Part shown: positions 1 to 9,985 of the stretch, piece by piece
How positions within the stretch are numbered: the stretch's first letter is position 1
How the letters are laid out: each line of letters begins with the position of its first letter
Origin: an uncultured Draconibacterium sp.
Lineage (GTDB): Bacteria > Bacteroidota > Bacteroidia > Bacteroidales > Prolixibacteraceae
Direction: 5' to 3'
DNA: 64,000 bases
Assembly: GCA_947492175.1 (NCBI GenBank)
Contig: CANLMQ010000005.1
Location: 158,011-222,010, forward strand
Translations under genes and position numbers: made by a program
Notes under the pieces: generated by a model
The model's database searches: none
Told to the model about the DNA's origin: nothing
What the model saw: the letters and a program-made list of their open reading frames with translations, nothing else

Positions 1-288
<288 letters not shown>

Positions 289-314
289 TCAAACTATCTA
301 TTAATATATCACCG

Positions 315-343
315 GAGGAATTGAATTCAATTCCTCTTTTTTT
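315..343 (+). terminator. Rho-independent terminator of pheS
   Basis: A perfect 22-base palindrome (315-336, arms GAGGAATTGAA / TTCAATTCCTC) is followed by seven T (337-343). It lies 27 bases after the pheS stop. Confidence 0.85.
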
Positions 344-487
344 GTGCCTGCTCCGCCCACTTTTTGGATTTATGTCGACATAATTTTCCCTTAAATATTT
401 CGTTATAATTTGTAACGCACACGTTAACACCAATTTAACAAAGGCTGAATTAACACATGTTTTATAGCATGTTTTGTCGAAATGGCA

Positions 488-495
488 TATCTTTG
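488..495 (+). promoter_or_regulatory. Candidate Bacteroidota -7 element
   Basis: TATCTTTG fits TAnnTTTG exactly. No clear TTTG -33 element is present at 19-21 bases upstream. It lies about 110 bases before the small ORF at 604. The rest of the 289-603 gap shows only the pheS terminator and AT-rich sequence. Confidence 0.4.
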
Positions 496-603
496 CAAAA
501 TACTTTTTAGTCTTTTATTGATTAAAAACTATAAAAAGCCTTATTTGTGGTAACCAGAAAACAGAGAATGAATACAAATTAGGCCCGAATAAATACAAAA
601 AGA

Positions 604-771
604 ATGGAAACAAAAACAGATCAAAATCAGATCATCATTAAGATGAATACTGAGAATGAGAAAAAAATGCTGCCAATGAATTTTATTTTTACGCTGGCAG
701 CAGGTGCAATTGCCGGAATGGCAGTTATTTTTACTCTTTTTTGGGGAGTAGAAAAATTACTTGGAATGTAA
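604..771 (+). CDS. Small single-pass membrane protein, 55 aa, unknown function
   Basis: ATG at 604 to TAA at 769-771 gives 55 residues. The first ~24 residues are polar and charged (METKTDQNQIIIK...). Residues ~25-48 form one hydrophobic, Gly/Ala-rich helix (NFIFTLAAGAIAGMAVIFTL), and the end is short and basic/amphipathic (WGVEKLLGM). I do not recognise a family. Support for a real gene is a candidate -7 element upstream, a clean transmembrane segment, and a strong hairpin terminator starting 22 bases after the stop. It stands alone between pheS and a convergent aldo/keto reductase gene. Confidence 0.6.
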   Translation: METKTDQNQIIIKMNTENEKKMLPMNFIFTLAAGAIAGMAVIFTLFWGVEKLLGM

Positions 772-793
772 CAACAGAACCATATTTAATGGG

Positions 794-820
794 AAAGCCC
801 GCTTAAAGCGGGCTTTTTTT
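794..820 (+). terminator. Rho-independent terminator after the 55-aa ORF
   Basis: The stem AAAGCCCGCT / AGCGGGCTTT (794-803 / 807-816) is followed by T to 820. It lies between convergent genes. Confidence 0.9.
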
Positions 821-842
821 ATGCCATTTTTTTATTGGTTCT

Positions 843-1826
843 TTACTTCAAAACCTTTTCAATTGCATTTAACTCTTCCTCCGAAAAATCAACGTTTTTA
901 AGCATCTCAACGTTATCATCCAGTTGTTTTACCGAACTTGCTCCTATTAATACTGAAGTAATTCGTTTATCTCTTAGAATCCACGCCAATGCCATTTGTG
1001 CCAGAGACTGTCCTCGTTGTTGAGCAATTGAGTTTAATGCAAGAATTTTATCGTGGGCAGAATCTACATGTTCCTTTTTCAGGAAAACTTCGCGCGTAGC
1101 ACGCGAACCTTCAGGAATACCTTTCAAATATTTATTGGTTAATAATCCTTGTGCCAATGGTGAAAATGGAATACAACCAATTCCCTCCTCTTCCAAAACA
1201 TCCAACAATCCGTCTTCTACCCAACGTTCAAACATCGAGTATTTAGGTTGATGGATCAAACAAGGTGTACCCAGATCTTTTAAAATTCGGGAAGCTTCCT
1301 TCGCCATTTCGGCAGGATAATTGGAAATACCCACATACAAGGCCTTACCCGAACGAACAGCACGATCAAGAGCCATCATGGTTTCCTCAAGCGGGGTATT
1401 CGGATCGGGGCGGTGCGAATAAAAAATATCCACATATTCGAGCCCCATTCTTTTTAAACTCTGATCGAGGCTGGCCAGCAAATTTTTGCGACTCCCCCAC
1501 TCTCCGTATGGCCCGGGCCACATAAGGTAACCTGCTTTCGACGAAATAATCAGTTCATCTCGGTAAGCACTCAGGTCCTGTTTTAATATTTTCCCAAAAT
1601 TCTCTTCGGCTGAACCCGGTGGCGGGCCATAATTATTAGCCAAATCGAAATGTGTAATCCCAAGATCGAATGCACGATGTACCATTTCACGGCCATTTTC
1701 AAACACATCGATTCCACCAAAGTTATGCCACAGCCCAAGGGAAACAGCCGGCAATTTTAATCCCCACTTTCCGCAGCGGTTGTATTTCATGGTATCGTAT
1801 CTTGTGTCAGCTGGTAAATAGGTCAT
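843..1826 (-). CDS. gpr: Aldo/keto reductase, YghZ/Gpr type (L-glyceraldehyde 3-phosphate reductase family)
   Basis: The protein has 327 aa, close to the family length. It is a cytosolic NADPH-dependent TIM barrel. The sequence follows E. coli YghZ/Gpr closely: CGKWGLKLPAVSLGLWHNFG at the N-terminus, then HFDLANNYGPPPGSAEENFG carrying the catalytic Asp and Tyr, a Lys in ISSKAGYLMWPGPYG, and the catalytic His in IFYSHR. The cofactor-binding end is SVLIGASSVKQLDDNV. In E. coli the enzyme reduces L-glyceraldehyde 3-phosphate and helps remove toxic aldehydes such as methylglyoxal; the same role here is inferred from similarity. It is monocistronic. Confidence 0.9.
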   Translation of the reverse strand: MTYLPADTRYDTMKYNRCGKWGLKLPAVSLGLWHNFGGIDVFENGREMVHRAFDLGITHFDLANNYGPPPGSAEENFGKILKQDLSAYRDELIISSKAGYLMWPGPYGEWGSRKNLLASLDQSLKRMGLEYVDIFYSHRPDPNTPLEETMMALDRAVRSGKALYVGISNYPAEMAKEASRILKDLGTPCLIHQPKYSMFERWVEDGLLDVLEEEGIGCIPFSPLAQGLLTNKYLKGIPEGSRATREVFLKKEHVDSAHDKILALNSIAQQRGQSLAQMALAWILRDKRITSVLIGASSVKQLDDNVEMLKNVDFSEEELNAIEKVLK

Positions 1827-1928
1827 AATAAATATTTATTTGTTTACTGTTAAAGTTAAGAAATTTCGTTTGTTCCAATAACACATAACTTTCCAATCCG
1901 ATATTTTCACACCTGAAATCCCAAAAGA

Positions 1929-2939
1929 TTATTTGTAAAGTTTTAACTTATCAATCCATTTTTGTTTTTCATCTTCACTCAGAAAACTTGCTTTAAAAGA
2001 GTTTTCGGCCAGGGTAATAATATCGTGTCTAGTTAAATGTAAAGCATTGGCTACAGCTATATAATTTTCATTTAAATATCCGCCAAAGTAAGCCGGATCG
2101 TCGGAGTTAACAGTTGCAAGAATGTTGTTTTCCAACAAAACTTTTAACGGCAAATCTTTCATTTCTTTTACCACTTTCAATTTTAAATTTGATAGCGGAC
2201 AAACGGTAAGCGGAATTTGTTTTTGTGCCAGCTCTTTCAACAAAAGTTTATCATCCACCGAACGAACACCGTGGTCAATACGGGCAACATGCAGAAGCTT
2301 CAGCGCATCCCAAACATTTTGTGCGGGACCTTCTTCTCCGGCGTGAGCTACCACTCGAAATCCCTCCTTACGAACCATACGAAATACATTTTCAAACTTC
2401 GCCGGCGGATGTCCGATTTCAGAAGAATCAAGACCAAAACCAACTAACAATTCGCGGTGTTTCAGCGCTTCATTAAAAGTTCTTATGGCGTCCTCTTCAC
2501 TTAAATGACGAAGAAAATTTGGAATTAAACGAGAAGTAATTCCCCATTCCCGATTTGCTTTCTCCGATGCTTTTTGTATACCGGCAACCACTGTCTCAAA
2601 ACTTACTCCCCGCTGTGTATGTGTCTGCGGATCAAAAAAGAGCTCGGTGTGCACCACATTCTCTTCGTGGCATTTTTGCAGGTAAGCATAAGTCAAATCA
2701 AAAAAATCCTGCTCGTATAAAAGCACATTAGCTCCTTCATAATAAATATCCAGAAACTCCTGCAGGTTATTAAAATTATAAGCGTTTTGCAGCTCTTCAA
2801 CCGATCTGTATTTTAGTGCGACTGAGTTGCGTGCTGCAATTTTAAAAAGCAACTCCGGTTCAAAACTTCCTTCAATATGAATATGAAGTTCGGCTTTCGG
2901 AATAGCATTTATGAAGTTTCGAAGTGTACTTGTAACCAT
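1929..2939 (-). CDS. add: Adenosine/adenine deaminase family protein (adenine deaminase type 2-like)
   Basis: This is a Zn-dependent amidohydrolase of purine salvage, 336 aa from the ATG at 2939. The frame runs 60 codons further upstream, but that extension lacks family resemblance, while [24 protein letters not shown] is the usual N-terminus. Metal and catalytic motifs visible are HIHIEG (H19, H21), HAGEEG, RIDHGVR and [11 protein letters not shown]. Several segments ([38 protein letters not shown]) resemble the fungal Aah1/bacterial type 2 adenine deaminases more than classical adenosine deaminases, so adenine is a likely substrate. It stands alone between the reductase and a divergent lipoprotein gene. 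Confidence 0.85.
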   Translation of the reverse strand: MVTSTLRNFINAIPKAELHIHIEGSFEPELLFKIAARNSVALKYRSVEELQNAYNFNNLQEFLDIYYEGANVLLYEQDFFDLTYAYLQKCHEENVVHTELFFDPQTHTQRGVSFETVVAGIQKASEKANREWGITSRLIPNFLRHLSEEDAIRTFNEALKHRELLVGFGLDSSEIGHPPAKFENVFRMVRKEGFRVVAHAGEEGPAQNVWDALKLLHVARIDHGVRSVDDKLLLKELAQKQIPLTVCPLSNLKLKVVKEMKDLPLKVLLENNILATVNSDDPAYFGGYLNENYIAVANALHLTRHDIITLAENSFKASFLSEDEKQKWIDKLKLYK

Positions 2940-3212
2940 AGATAAATGTTTTGTTAAAAATACTATTTTTGGTTGAAGTCGGCCTGAATATTTATCTAAG
3001 AAAACACGAATTATACGACAAGGTTCAAACAGAAAGTCGAAATACAAAAACACTCTCCAGCCAGCAGTGCTAACAATTAATGAAAACCTTAATAGGTATT
3101 CTCCAGCCGGAAAAAACAAAGGAAAAATAACCCGCTCATTATATTTCAGTACCTGTACTTTTAGATTATGAAACTTTTTTAACTTAGCAACTTATTAAAT
3201 AAATTAATAACA

Positions 3213-4985
3213 ATGAGACGTCTTCTATATTTTATTTCAGTATTTACAATTGTACTTTTATCTGTATCGTGCAGGCAAGTTTCAAAATACGAACAAAAAG
3301 GGATTACATTTGATGAACCCCGCGCACCACAACCTGTTTCTCCGGAGCAAAACTGGGAAGCATTGAGCGACAGAATTAATGTAAGCTGGGCAAGCACCAA
3401 TACACGCTATCATAAAGAATACATCCCGGAAGTTTCGAATAACAAAGATTTGGTATGTACCGGATGGAAAAATGAACGTGTATATGCTCAAATGGTTGCA
3501 TGGTCAAAAGATTCTGTAATAGATCTGTCTGTTAAAGTATCGAATCTTGTATCAGATAAAAATACAATTGAAGCAACTGCAGTAAAAAGTTATTTTGTAA
3601 GAAATGTGCTGTCGGATGAATTTTTAGGTGGGTGTGGTTATAAAACCAAAGCAGATTCTACAGCTCATTTGGTAGCCGATTGTCTTGAACAGGTACCAGC
3701 ATATACCATGCGCGAAAAATCAACACGCGGAATTTGGTTCAGCATTGATATTCCTGAAAATGCTACACCCGGAAGTTACACTGCCAATGTAGATATTTTA
3801 ATTAAAGGGAAAAAGGCAGAAACTCTGTCGCTAACAGTTAATGTTCAGGATAAGCTGCTACCCCCTCCTTCCGACTGGAAATTTCACCTGGATTTGTGGC
3901 AAAATCCTTATGCTGTTGCCCGTATTCATAATATTGAATTATGGTCGGATGCACATTTCGAAAAAATGAAACCACTTTATACCCTGCTTGCCAATGCCGG
4001 TCAGAAATGCATTACAACCTCTATTCTGCACAAACCCTGGGGTGGACAAACCTTCGATCATTTTGAATCGATGGTAAAAAGAACCCTGAAAAAAGACGGT
4101 TCGTGGGAATTTGATTATTCAATTTTTGACAAGTGGATAACATTTATGATGGATTTGGGCATTAACAAGCAAATTAATTGTTACACATTAATACCCTGGG
4201 GCAACCAACTTTATTATTTCGACGAAGAATTAGCAACTGATACATTTATTACTGCTACTGCCAGCACGAAAGAATATGCCGATTACTGGATTCCGTTTTT
4301 AGAAGATTTTAAAACGCATTTACAGCAAAAAGGATTGTATGACATTACAACAATTGCCATGGACGAGCGCCCGATGGAAGATATGTTAAATGCATTAAAA
4401 CTAATTGATAAACACGCGGGATTAAAAGTTACCTCTGCTGCAAATTATAATCCTGGCATGTCTGGTCAGGTGTACGATCTAAGTGTAGAATCGCGCCACA
4501 TGCTACCGAAAGATGTACTGGAAAAACGACGCTCGAATGGACAAAAAACAACCTTTTATGTATGTTGCAGTGTTCCGTTTCCAAATAACTTCACTTATTC
4601 GCCACCGGCAGAAGCTGTATGGCAAGGCTGGTATGCCTGTGCACAAAATCTGGATGGTTTTTTACGCTGGGCCTACAACTCTTGGGTAGAAGACCCAATG
4701 CATGATACCCGATTCAGAACATGGCCCGCCGGCGATACCTTTTTTGTATATCCTGGCTCAAAATCATCCATTCGTTTTGAAAAACTACGCGAAGGAATCC
4801 AGGATTTTGAAAAACTCCACATACTTATGGAAGAATTAAAAGATTCAGACGATCAGCAAGCTCAGGAAAGCCTTAATCAATTGGAAGAAATTTTAAATGA
4901 ATTCCAGATTTCATCTCTAGAAAACGATGGAGCACTGGATCTGGTTGAAAAAGCAAAAGAGTTACTTAATCAGCTGTCAGAATAG
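3213..4985 (+). CDS. DUF4091 / GH123-like lipoprotein (putative glycoside hydrolase)
   Basis: The 590-aa protein starts with a lipoprotein signal (MRRLLYFISVFTIVLLSVSC, lipobox Cys at ~20), so it should be anchored in the outer membrane or exported. An N-terminal beta domain (~40-215) is followed by a TIM-barrel-like region resembling GH123. The pair Asp384-Glu385 in AMDERP sits where GH123 enzymes have their catalytic Asp-Glu, which assist N-acetyl-hexosamine cleavage. The C-terminus (GFLRWAYNSW, FVYPG, SIRFEKLREGIQDFEKL) is the DUF4091 signature. Family members act on N-acetylgalactosaminides, but the substrate here is not known. A strong terminator follows. Confidence 0.8.
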   Translation: MRRLLYFISVFTIVLLSVSCRQVSKYEQKGITFDEPRAPQPVSPEQNWEALSDRINVSWASTNTRYHKEYIPEVSNNKDLVCTGWKNERVYAQMVAWSKDSVIDLSVKVSNLVSDKNTIEATAVKSYFVRNVLSDEFLGGCGYKTKADSTAHLVADCLEQVPAYTMREKSTRGIWFSIDIPENATPGSYTANVDILIKGKKAETLSLTVNVQDKLLPPPSDWKFHLDLWQNPYAVARIHNIELWSDAHFEKMKPLYTLLANAGQKCITTSILHKPWGGQTFDHFESMVKRTLKKDGSWEFDYSIFDKWITFMMDLGINKQINCYTLIPWGNQLYYFDEELATDTFITATASTKEYADYWIPFLEDFKTHLQQKGLYDITTIAMDERPMEDMLNALKLIDKHAGLKVTSAANYNPGMSGQVYDLSVESRHMLPKDVLEKRRSNGQKTTFYVCCSVPFPNNFTYSPPAEAVWQGWYACAQNLDGFLRWAYNSWVEDPMHDTRFRTWPAGDTFFVYPGSKSSIRFEKLREGIQDFEKLHILMEELKDSDDQQAQESLNQLEEILNEFQISSLENDGALDLVEKAKELLNQLSE

Positions 4986-5009
4986 AAATATAAAATGATA
5001 TAAAAAAGG

Positions 5010-5048
5010 AATCCGTCACTTCTCATTAAAGTGACGGATTTCTTTTTC
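5010..5048 (+). terminator. Terminator after the GH123-like gene
   Basis: The stem AATCCGTCAC / GTGACGGATT (5010-5019 / 5031-5040) is followed by a T-rich run. It lies between convergent genes and may serve both. Confidence 0.85.
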
Positions 5049-5098
5049 TACCCAATTTGGGATTGATTTATTTTTATTAATAACCTTATTCCGATAAA

Positions 5099-6094
5099 CT
5101 AATCTTTTTGCATCGCATCGTCAAAAGCAACATTCGACGGAGCAAAATCGATATTTTTTACAAATGCACAAGCCTCGGTTGCCCCAGCTTCGCGATCCAT
5201 TCCACTATCTTCCCATTCAACAGAAAGTGGCCCGTTGTAGTTAATATCGTTTAATGCACGAATAATATTCTCAAAATTAATTTTGCCGCGCCCTAAACTT
5301 CTGAAATTCCAATAGCGACGATTATCTCCAAATTCCATGTGCCCGCCAAAAACACCAACTCCCATCGGGGTATCACTCCAGTATGCATCTTTCATATGAA
5401 CATGAAATATCCTATCTGCAAATTCATAAATAAAACGGACATAATCTACATGCTGATACCCAAAATGACTCGGATCGAAATTAAAACCAAAAGCCGGATG
5501 ATTATCTAACGCTTTTAAAGCCAAATGCGCCGTGTGAATATCGAAAGCAATCTCTGTTGGATGTGCTTCCAGTGCAAATTTAATCCCCAAACTCTGGTAT
5601 TCGTCCAAAACAGGCTTCCAGCGTTTTGCAAACTCTGCATAACCTTCTTCAATCATTTCGGCTGATACCGGAGGAAAAGAATAAAGCAAGTGCCAGATCG
5701 GGCTTCCTGTAAATCCGTTTACCACCTTAATTCCCAATCGTTTTGCAACCTCTGCAGTTTTTACCATTTCTTCAGCAGCACGCCGGCGCACACCTTCAGG
5801 ATCGCCATCACCCCAAACATGTGGACTGGCAATACTTTTATGACGTTGATCGATGGGATCACAAACACACTGTCCGTCGAGATGAGTTGAAATGGAAAAT
5901 AATTGCAGGTTGTATTTTTCTAAAAGTGCTTTTCTGTCGTCGCAATAGGCCTGGTCTGCTTTTGCCACTTCCATGTGGTCACCCCAGGTACAAAGTTCTA
6001 AACCATCGTAACCAAAACTTTTGGATTTCTGACAAATGGTTTCAATGGGCAGATCCGCCCACTGTCCCGTAAAAAGTGTTACTGGTCTTGTCAT
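5099..6094 (-). CDS. Sugar phosphate isomerase/epimerase (xylose isomerase-like TIM barrel)
   Basis: The protein has 331 aa from the ATG at 6094 ([16 protein letters not shown]). The frame extends 29 codons further, but that extension overlaps the end of the upstream dehydrogenase and has no family resemblance. It is an AP-endonuclease-2/IolE-like barrel. Probable divalent-metal ligands are the Glu in FALEAHPTE, Asp/His in FDPSHFGYQ, the His in HVHMKD and the Glu in LSVEWED. Members of the family isomerise or epimerise keto-sugars or inositols. It lies 70 bases after a Gfo/Idh/MocA dehydrogenase, a pairing common in inositol and 3-keto-sugar catabolism. The substrate is unknown. Confidence 0.85.
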   Translation of the reverse strand: MTRPVTLFTGQWADLPIETICQKSKSFGYDGLELCTWGDHMEVAKADQAYCDDRKALLEKYNLQLFSISTHLDGQCVCDPIDQRHKSIASPHVWGDGDPEGVRRRAAEEMVKTAEVAKRLGIKVVNGFTGSPIWHLLYSFPPVSAEMIEEGYAEFAKRWKPVLDEYQSLGIKFALEAHPTEIAFDIHTAHLALKALDNHPAFGFNFDPSHFGYQHVDYVRFIYEFADRIFHVHMKDAYWSDTPMGVGVFGGHMEFGDNRRYWNFRSLGRGKINFENIIRALNDINYNGPLSVEWEDSGMDREAGATEACAFVKNIDFAPSNVAFDDAMQKD

Positions 6095-6164
6095 ATTTGA
6101 TTTTTTTATATTCAAGTTTGGAATACTGAGCAAGCGGCTCCAAAACCAACCTGCACAAACTATT

Positions 6165-7334
6165 CTATATCTCTTCGCCAAATTTTACCCATTTTACTTC
6201 ATCATTGTAACCGGCGCTAACAACAGTGTCGATAAACTGCATACCACGAATTCCGTCTTCTACACCGGGGAAATCCAGCATTTCAGGAGTCGGTTCCTCG
6301 CCATTTGCTTTTGCACGAACAGTAAGCGCAAAATTTCTGTATATATTGGCAAATGCTTCCAGATAACCTTCAGGATGCCCTCCCGGAGTTCTTGTATTAT
6401 GTGCAGCAATGGCAGTATCCATACTGGTTCCAACCCGAAGTACCTGCATAGGTTGATCCACCCATTTTACCTTTAACGTATTGGGTTCCATCTGTTCCCA
6501 GTCGATACCTCCTTTTTCGCCATACACGCGAATGCGAATTGCATTTTCTTCGCCAGCAGCAATTTGTGTTGCCATTAATACTCCCTGGGCTCCGTTTTCG
6601 AAACGTAAAAAAGCTGCGCCATCATCGTCGAGTAAGCGATTTGGAACCAGTACATTTAAATCAGCACAAATTTCGGTAACTTTTAATCCCATAATGTACT
6701 CTGCCAAATGATGTGCATGTGTACCAATATCGCCCATACAACCAGCTTTTCCCGAACGTTTGGGATCGGTACGCCAGCTGGCCTGTGCATTTCCGGTATC
6801 TTCTACTTTCGACGAAAGCCAGCCCTGTGGATATTCAACAAAAACTTTCCTAATTTTTCCTAATCTGCCTTCAGCAACCATTTGTTTTGCCTGCTTTACA
6901 GCCGGGTAACCGGAGTAGGTATGGGTTAAAGCAAATGTTAAACCGGTTTCATTAATTTTCTCTTTTAATTGAAGGGCTTCATTCAAGGTAAAAGTTATAG
7001 GTTTATCCAGCACAACATTAAAACCATTATCGAGCGCCATCATTGCCGGAGCAAAATGCACAAAATTCGGCGTTACAATCGATACAAAATCCATGCGTTC
7101 ACCTTCAGGAAGTTTTGCTTCTTTTTCAAACATTTCCTGGTACGTTTCATACACGCGTTGTTCCGGCAGAAAATATTGTTTCCCCGATTCTTTCGAAATT
7201 TCAGGATTCACACTAAAACAGCCACAAACTAATTCAATCTGATTGTCCATTAAAGCTGCAAGGCGATGTATTGCCCCAATGAATGCGTCAGTTCCTCCAC
7301 CAACCATTCCCATACGAAGTTTTCGATTCATCAT
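6165..7334 (-). CDS. Gfo/Idh/MocA family NAD(P)-dependent oxidoreductase
   Basis: The protein has 389 aa and is cytosolic, with no signal peptide. The N-terminal Rossmann fold starts at residue ~7 ([17 protein letters not shown]), and the conserved (E/D)KP motif appears as [13 protein letters not shown]. The C-terminal alpha/beta domain carries [13 protein letters not shown] with the usual Asp/His active-site residues. Such enzymes oxidise a sugar or polyol hydroxyl, or reduce the ketone. It is the first gene of a pair with the TIM-barrel isomerase downstream, so both probably act on the same carbohydrate. Either of the two adjacent ATG codons at 7334 and 7331 could be the start. Confidence 0.88.
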   Translation of the reverse strand: MMNRKLRMGMVGGGTDAFIGAIHRLAALMDNQIELVCGCFSVNPEISKESGKQYFLPEQRVYETYQEMFEKEAKLPEGERMDFVSIVTPNFVHFAPAMMALDNGFNVVLDKPITFTLNEALQLKEKINETGLTFALTHTYSGYPAVKQAKQMVAEGRLGKIRKVFVEYPQGWLSSKVEDTGNAQASWRTDPKRSGKAGCMGDIGTHAHHLAEYIMGLKVTEICADLNVLVPNRLLDDDGAAFLRFENGAQGVLMATQIAAGEENAIRIRVYGEKGGIDWEQMEPNTLKVKWVDQPMQVLRVGTSMDTAIAAHNTRTPGGHPEGYLEAFANIYRNFALTVRAKANGEEPTPEMLDFPGVEDGIRGMQFIDTVVSAGYNDEVKWVKFGEEI

Positions 7335-7395
7335 TTAATTACGTTTTAGTTGATTCAAGTTGTTAAAATTAGCAACTCTTTTTTTAGGAAGCAAC

Positions 7396-7471
7396 AAAAT
7401 CACTCCTTTCAATTCTGATACGTTCTATTCTGCTCTTACAAATACCATGTACCGGACTTTCGAGTGATTTT
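7396..7471. repeat. Separated inverted repeat in the gap between two minus-strand genes
   Basis: AAAATCACTC (7396-7405) and GAGTGATTTT (7462-7471) are exact reverse complements 56 bases apart. They lie between the TonB receptor stop and the dehydrogenase start. This could be a long-stem terminator, an operator pair, or chance. Confidence 0.3.
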
Positions 7472-7492
7472 AACTTCAATAAACGGAACAAA

Positions 7493-9877
7493 TTAAAACT
7501 CTACTATTATTCCAAGGGTAGGTAAAATAGTTCCGCTGTTACTTTTAATTTCATTTAATACATAGCGTGTTCCGTTGTCGGTAAAAAGAAAGTTACCAGC
7601 GGCATCTTCAGCACGTACAACAATATCGGGTTGCTGAGCCTGAAAATTATAAAGGTTTTGAATGTCGAGGTAAAATTTGGCAGTAACTTTTTCCAGGTAA
7701 TACGATTTATCAATACGCAAATCAAGCTGGTGAAACGGATCAAACCGAAGGGTATTTAATTTTGAATAGTCAAGATACGGGCCTCCCTTCAAATTCCAGG
7801 CTTCCACCAAAGAAGATTTCTCCAAATCCCAGGGAGTATATGGCAATCCTCCCACAAAACGCCAGCGTACCCCAACACGCCAATTTCGTTTCAAATCTTT
7901 GGTTGAAGTTAAAGTAAGAAGATGTTTGGAGTCCCAACTTGAAGCAATATAATCTCCGCTTCCGTTTTTAAACTCGCTTCGTACCAATGTGTATGAAAGA
8001 TTAAGATTAAACCCATTGCTTGAATTTATTCGGGATTGAAACTCTGCTCCATAAGCTCTTCCCTCCGATGCAGATACAACCTCTTCGTCGCCAATAACTC
8101 CATAATCGGCCCCTTTATTTGCCAAACTAATTTGATTATTTACCGAAAACGGATAATTGGAATAGCCTTTCCAAAAAGCTTCAGCAGTAAATTGCACTTC
8201 AGATTCTGGCCGATATTCAACACCTCCAATCAAATGATCAACTGCAATATATTTCAGTTTATTAGCTTTATTTACAAATACATTGTTTTCTTTATATCCA
8301 AGCGTGGTATAAGCCGGCAACTGATAATATCGCCCTGTGTTAAAATTCAAACTCCATTTATTTGTTAAATTATACGATGCCGAAAAACGCGGAGAAACCT
8401 GTTCCAACAAATTATTCATACTTGCCGAATAGTTATTTGCATCGGTACGCACCCCAAAAGAAAGTGCCAATCGCTCTTGCAGTACGATTTTGCTTATTTG
8501 TGCAAACAAACTGTATTTTACCAAATTTAAATTTGTAGTATAGCTAATATTTAAAAGATCTTCATCATAATACCTGCGTTGTTCTGTACTGTTTTTATAC
8601 CTCACAAAATCAAACCCGGCTCCAAAATTCAGTTTAACTCCATTAATTCGAGAAGTATTTTCAAAACGCAACTTGTTTTCTATTTCTTCCGATGTATAGT
8701 CCAGTATTTTGTTGTCTTCCGAACTATCATCATTTTCGCTGTATTTATAGGCTCCGTTATTTAAATGACTTCTACTTGCAACAAAAGTTTGGTAACTGTT
8801 TTCTCGAAAGTGTTTATAAACGGCTCCCAATGTATAATTCCACTGTTCGTTTACCGGAAGTTCGCTTAAAATGTATTTCTGTTCATCGTCCGGATTTTCA
8901 ATATCTTTGTTTAATTCAAAAATATCATTCGCTCCCAAACCTATAATTGTCAGTTCATTCTTTTCGTTAAACCGTGTGCGGGTTTTAAACTGCATATCAG
9001 TAAAATTTGGCAAAAAAGGAAGTTCGAGTACACTAAATAAAAACTGCAGATAAGATTGCCGGACTGAAAATACAAAGTTGGTTCTTTTACCAACCGGCCC
9101 GTCTAAGGTTGCCGCAATTTCGGAAGCCCCCAATGTTCCCTGAAACTTTATCTTTTCTTCATTTCCATCTATCTGGCTGAATTCCATAACACCGCTCAAA
9201 GCATTACCACGACTGGCAGGAAAAGCTCCGGAGTAAAAATTTACTTCCCGAATAAAATCGGCATTTAAAACACCAACAGGCCCACCTGAAGCCCCCTGTG
9301 TTGCAAAATGATTGATAAACGGAACTTCAATACCATCAAGATAAAACCGGCTTTCGGACGGACCGCCACCACGAATAATAATATCGTTACGGTAGGCTGG
9401 TGTGGATTGCACACCCGGAAACGATTGTATCACTTTTGAAATATCGCGATTTGCACCGGGGGCTTTTTCTATCTCCCCAATCCCAATTGTACGTAACGAA
9501 AGAGGACTTTCTACTGTTGTACGAAAAGGAGATGCTGTTACTGTAACTTCCTCAATTTCAGATTCTGATTTTTCCAACCTTATTTCAATAAAGGCAGTAT
9601 TTGCATTGCTTACCTCAAATTCGGCCGAACTATATTTTTTATAACCAACAAAACTGGCCTCTACCCGAATATAACCGGGATTCAGATTATCGAACTTAAA
9701 ATGTCCGCTTTCATCGGTAATGGTTCCAATTCCTGTTCCGCTTACCACAACATTTACAAAAGGTAATGGCTTATTATTAGTGGCATCTTCTACCTTTCCG
9801 CTTAAAGTTGCTTTTTGTGCAACAAGCATAAAAGGCGTCATTGAAAAAATTAGAAACGTACAAATTATCCTGATCAT
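7493..9877 (-). CDS. TonB-dependent outer-membrane receptor with carboxypeptidase-regulatory-like N-domain
   Basis: The protein has 794 aa from the ATG at 9877, chosen because MIRIICTFLIFSMTPFMLVAQ is a clean signal peptide; the open frame has 23 more codons upstream. After the signal come a CarboxypepD_reg-like domain (~22-105, LSGKVEDATNNKPLPFVNV), a plug (~115-230, with IIIRGGGPSESRFYLDGIEVP) and a ~550-residue beta barrel ending in a terminal Phe (PTLGIIVEF). No SusD partner follows, so it is not a standard Sus pair. The cargo cannot be read from sequence. It lies upstream of the dehydrogenase/isomerase pair on the same strand. Confidence 0.9.
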   Translation of the reverse strand: MIRIICTFLIFSMTPFMLVAQKATLSGKVEDATNNKPLPFVNVVVSGTGIGTITDESGHFKFDNLNPGYIRVEASFVGYKKYSSAEFEVSNANTAFIEIRLEKSESEIEEVTVTASPFRTTVESPLSLRTIGIGEIEKAPGANRDISKVIQSFPGVQSTPAYRNDIIIRGGGPSESRFYLDGIEVPFINHFATQGASGGPVGVLNADFIREVNFYSGAFPASRGNALSGVMEFSQIDGNEEKIKFQGTLGASEIAATLDGPVGKRTNFVFSVRQSYLQFLFSVLELPFLPNFTDMQFKTRTRFNEKNELTIIGLGANDIFELNKDIENPDDEQKYILSELPVNEQWNYTLGAVYKHFRENSYQTFVASRSHLNNGAYKYSENDDSSEDNKILDYTSEEIENKLRFENTSRINGVKLNFGAGFDFVRYKNSTEQRRYYDEDLLNISYTTNLNLVKYSLFAQISKIVLQERLALSFGVRTDANNYSASMNNLLEQVSPRFSASYNLTNKWSLNFNTGRYYQLPAYTTLGYKENNVFVNKANKLKYIAVDHLIGGVEYRPESEVQFTAEAFWKGYSNYPFSVNNQISLANKGADYGVIGDEEVVSASEGRAYGAEFQSRINSSNGFNLNLSYTLVRSEFKNGSGDYIASSWDSKHLLTLTSTKDLKRNWRVGVRWRFVGGLPYTPWDLEKSSLVEAWNLKGGPYLDYSKLNTLRFDPFHQLDLRIDKSYYLEKVTAKFYLDIQNLYNFQAQQPDIVVRAEDAAGNFLFTDNGTRYVLNEIKSNSGTILPTLGIIVEF

Positions 9878-9900
9878 AGCATCATTTTGTTTAACCACAT

Positions 9901-9908
9901 CAAATATA
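9901..9908 (-). promoter_or_regulatory. Candidate -7 element for the TonB receptor gene
   Basis: CAAATATA on the plus strand is TATATTTG on the minus strand, matching TAnnTTTG, about 24 bases before the chosen ATG at 9877. The -33 region is weak. It supports the shorter start. Confidence 0.45.
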
Positions 9909-9985
9909 AAGCTAAACAAAACCAAAAGGTAAAAGTTGATAAACAAATTCGTTTTTTTATATTAGCCAGAGATAAAGTAATTATT

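Noticed and set aside
1265..1525. Long open frames opposite real genes (for example here, opposite the aldo/keto reductase)
   Set aside because: They lie in the shadow of recognised genes, lack domain resemblance and start signals.
2940..3119. 60-codon N-terminal extension of the deaminase
   Set aside because: It has no resemblance to the family and the internal ATG gives the standard N-terminus.
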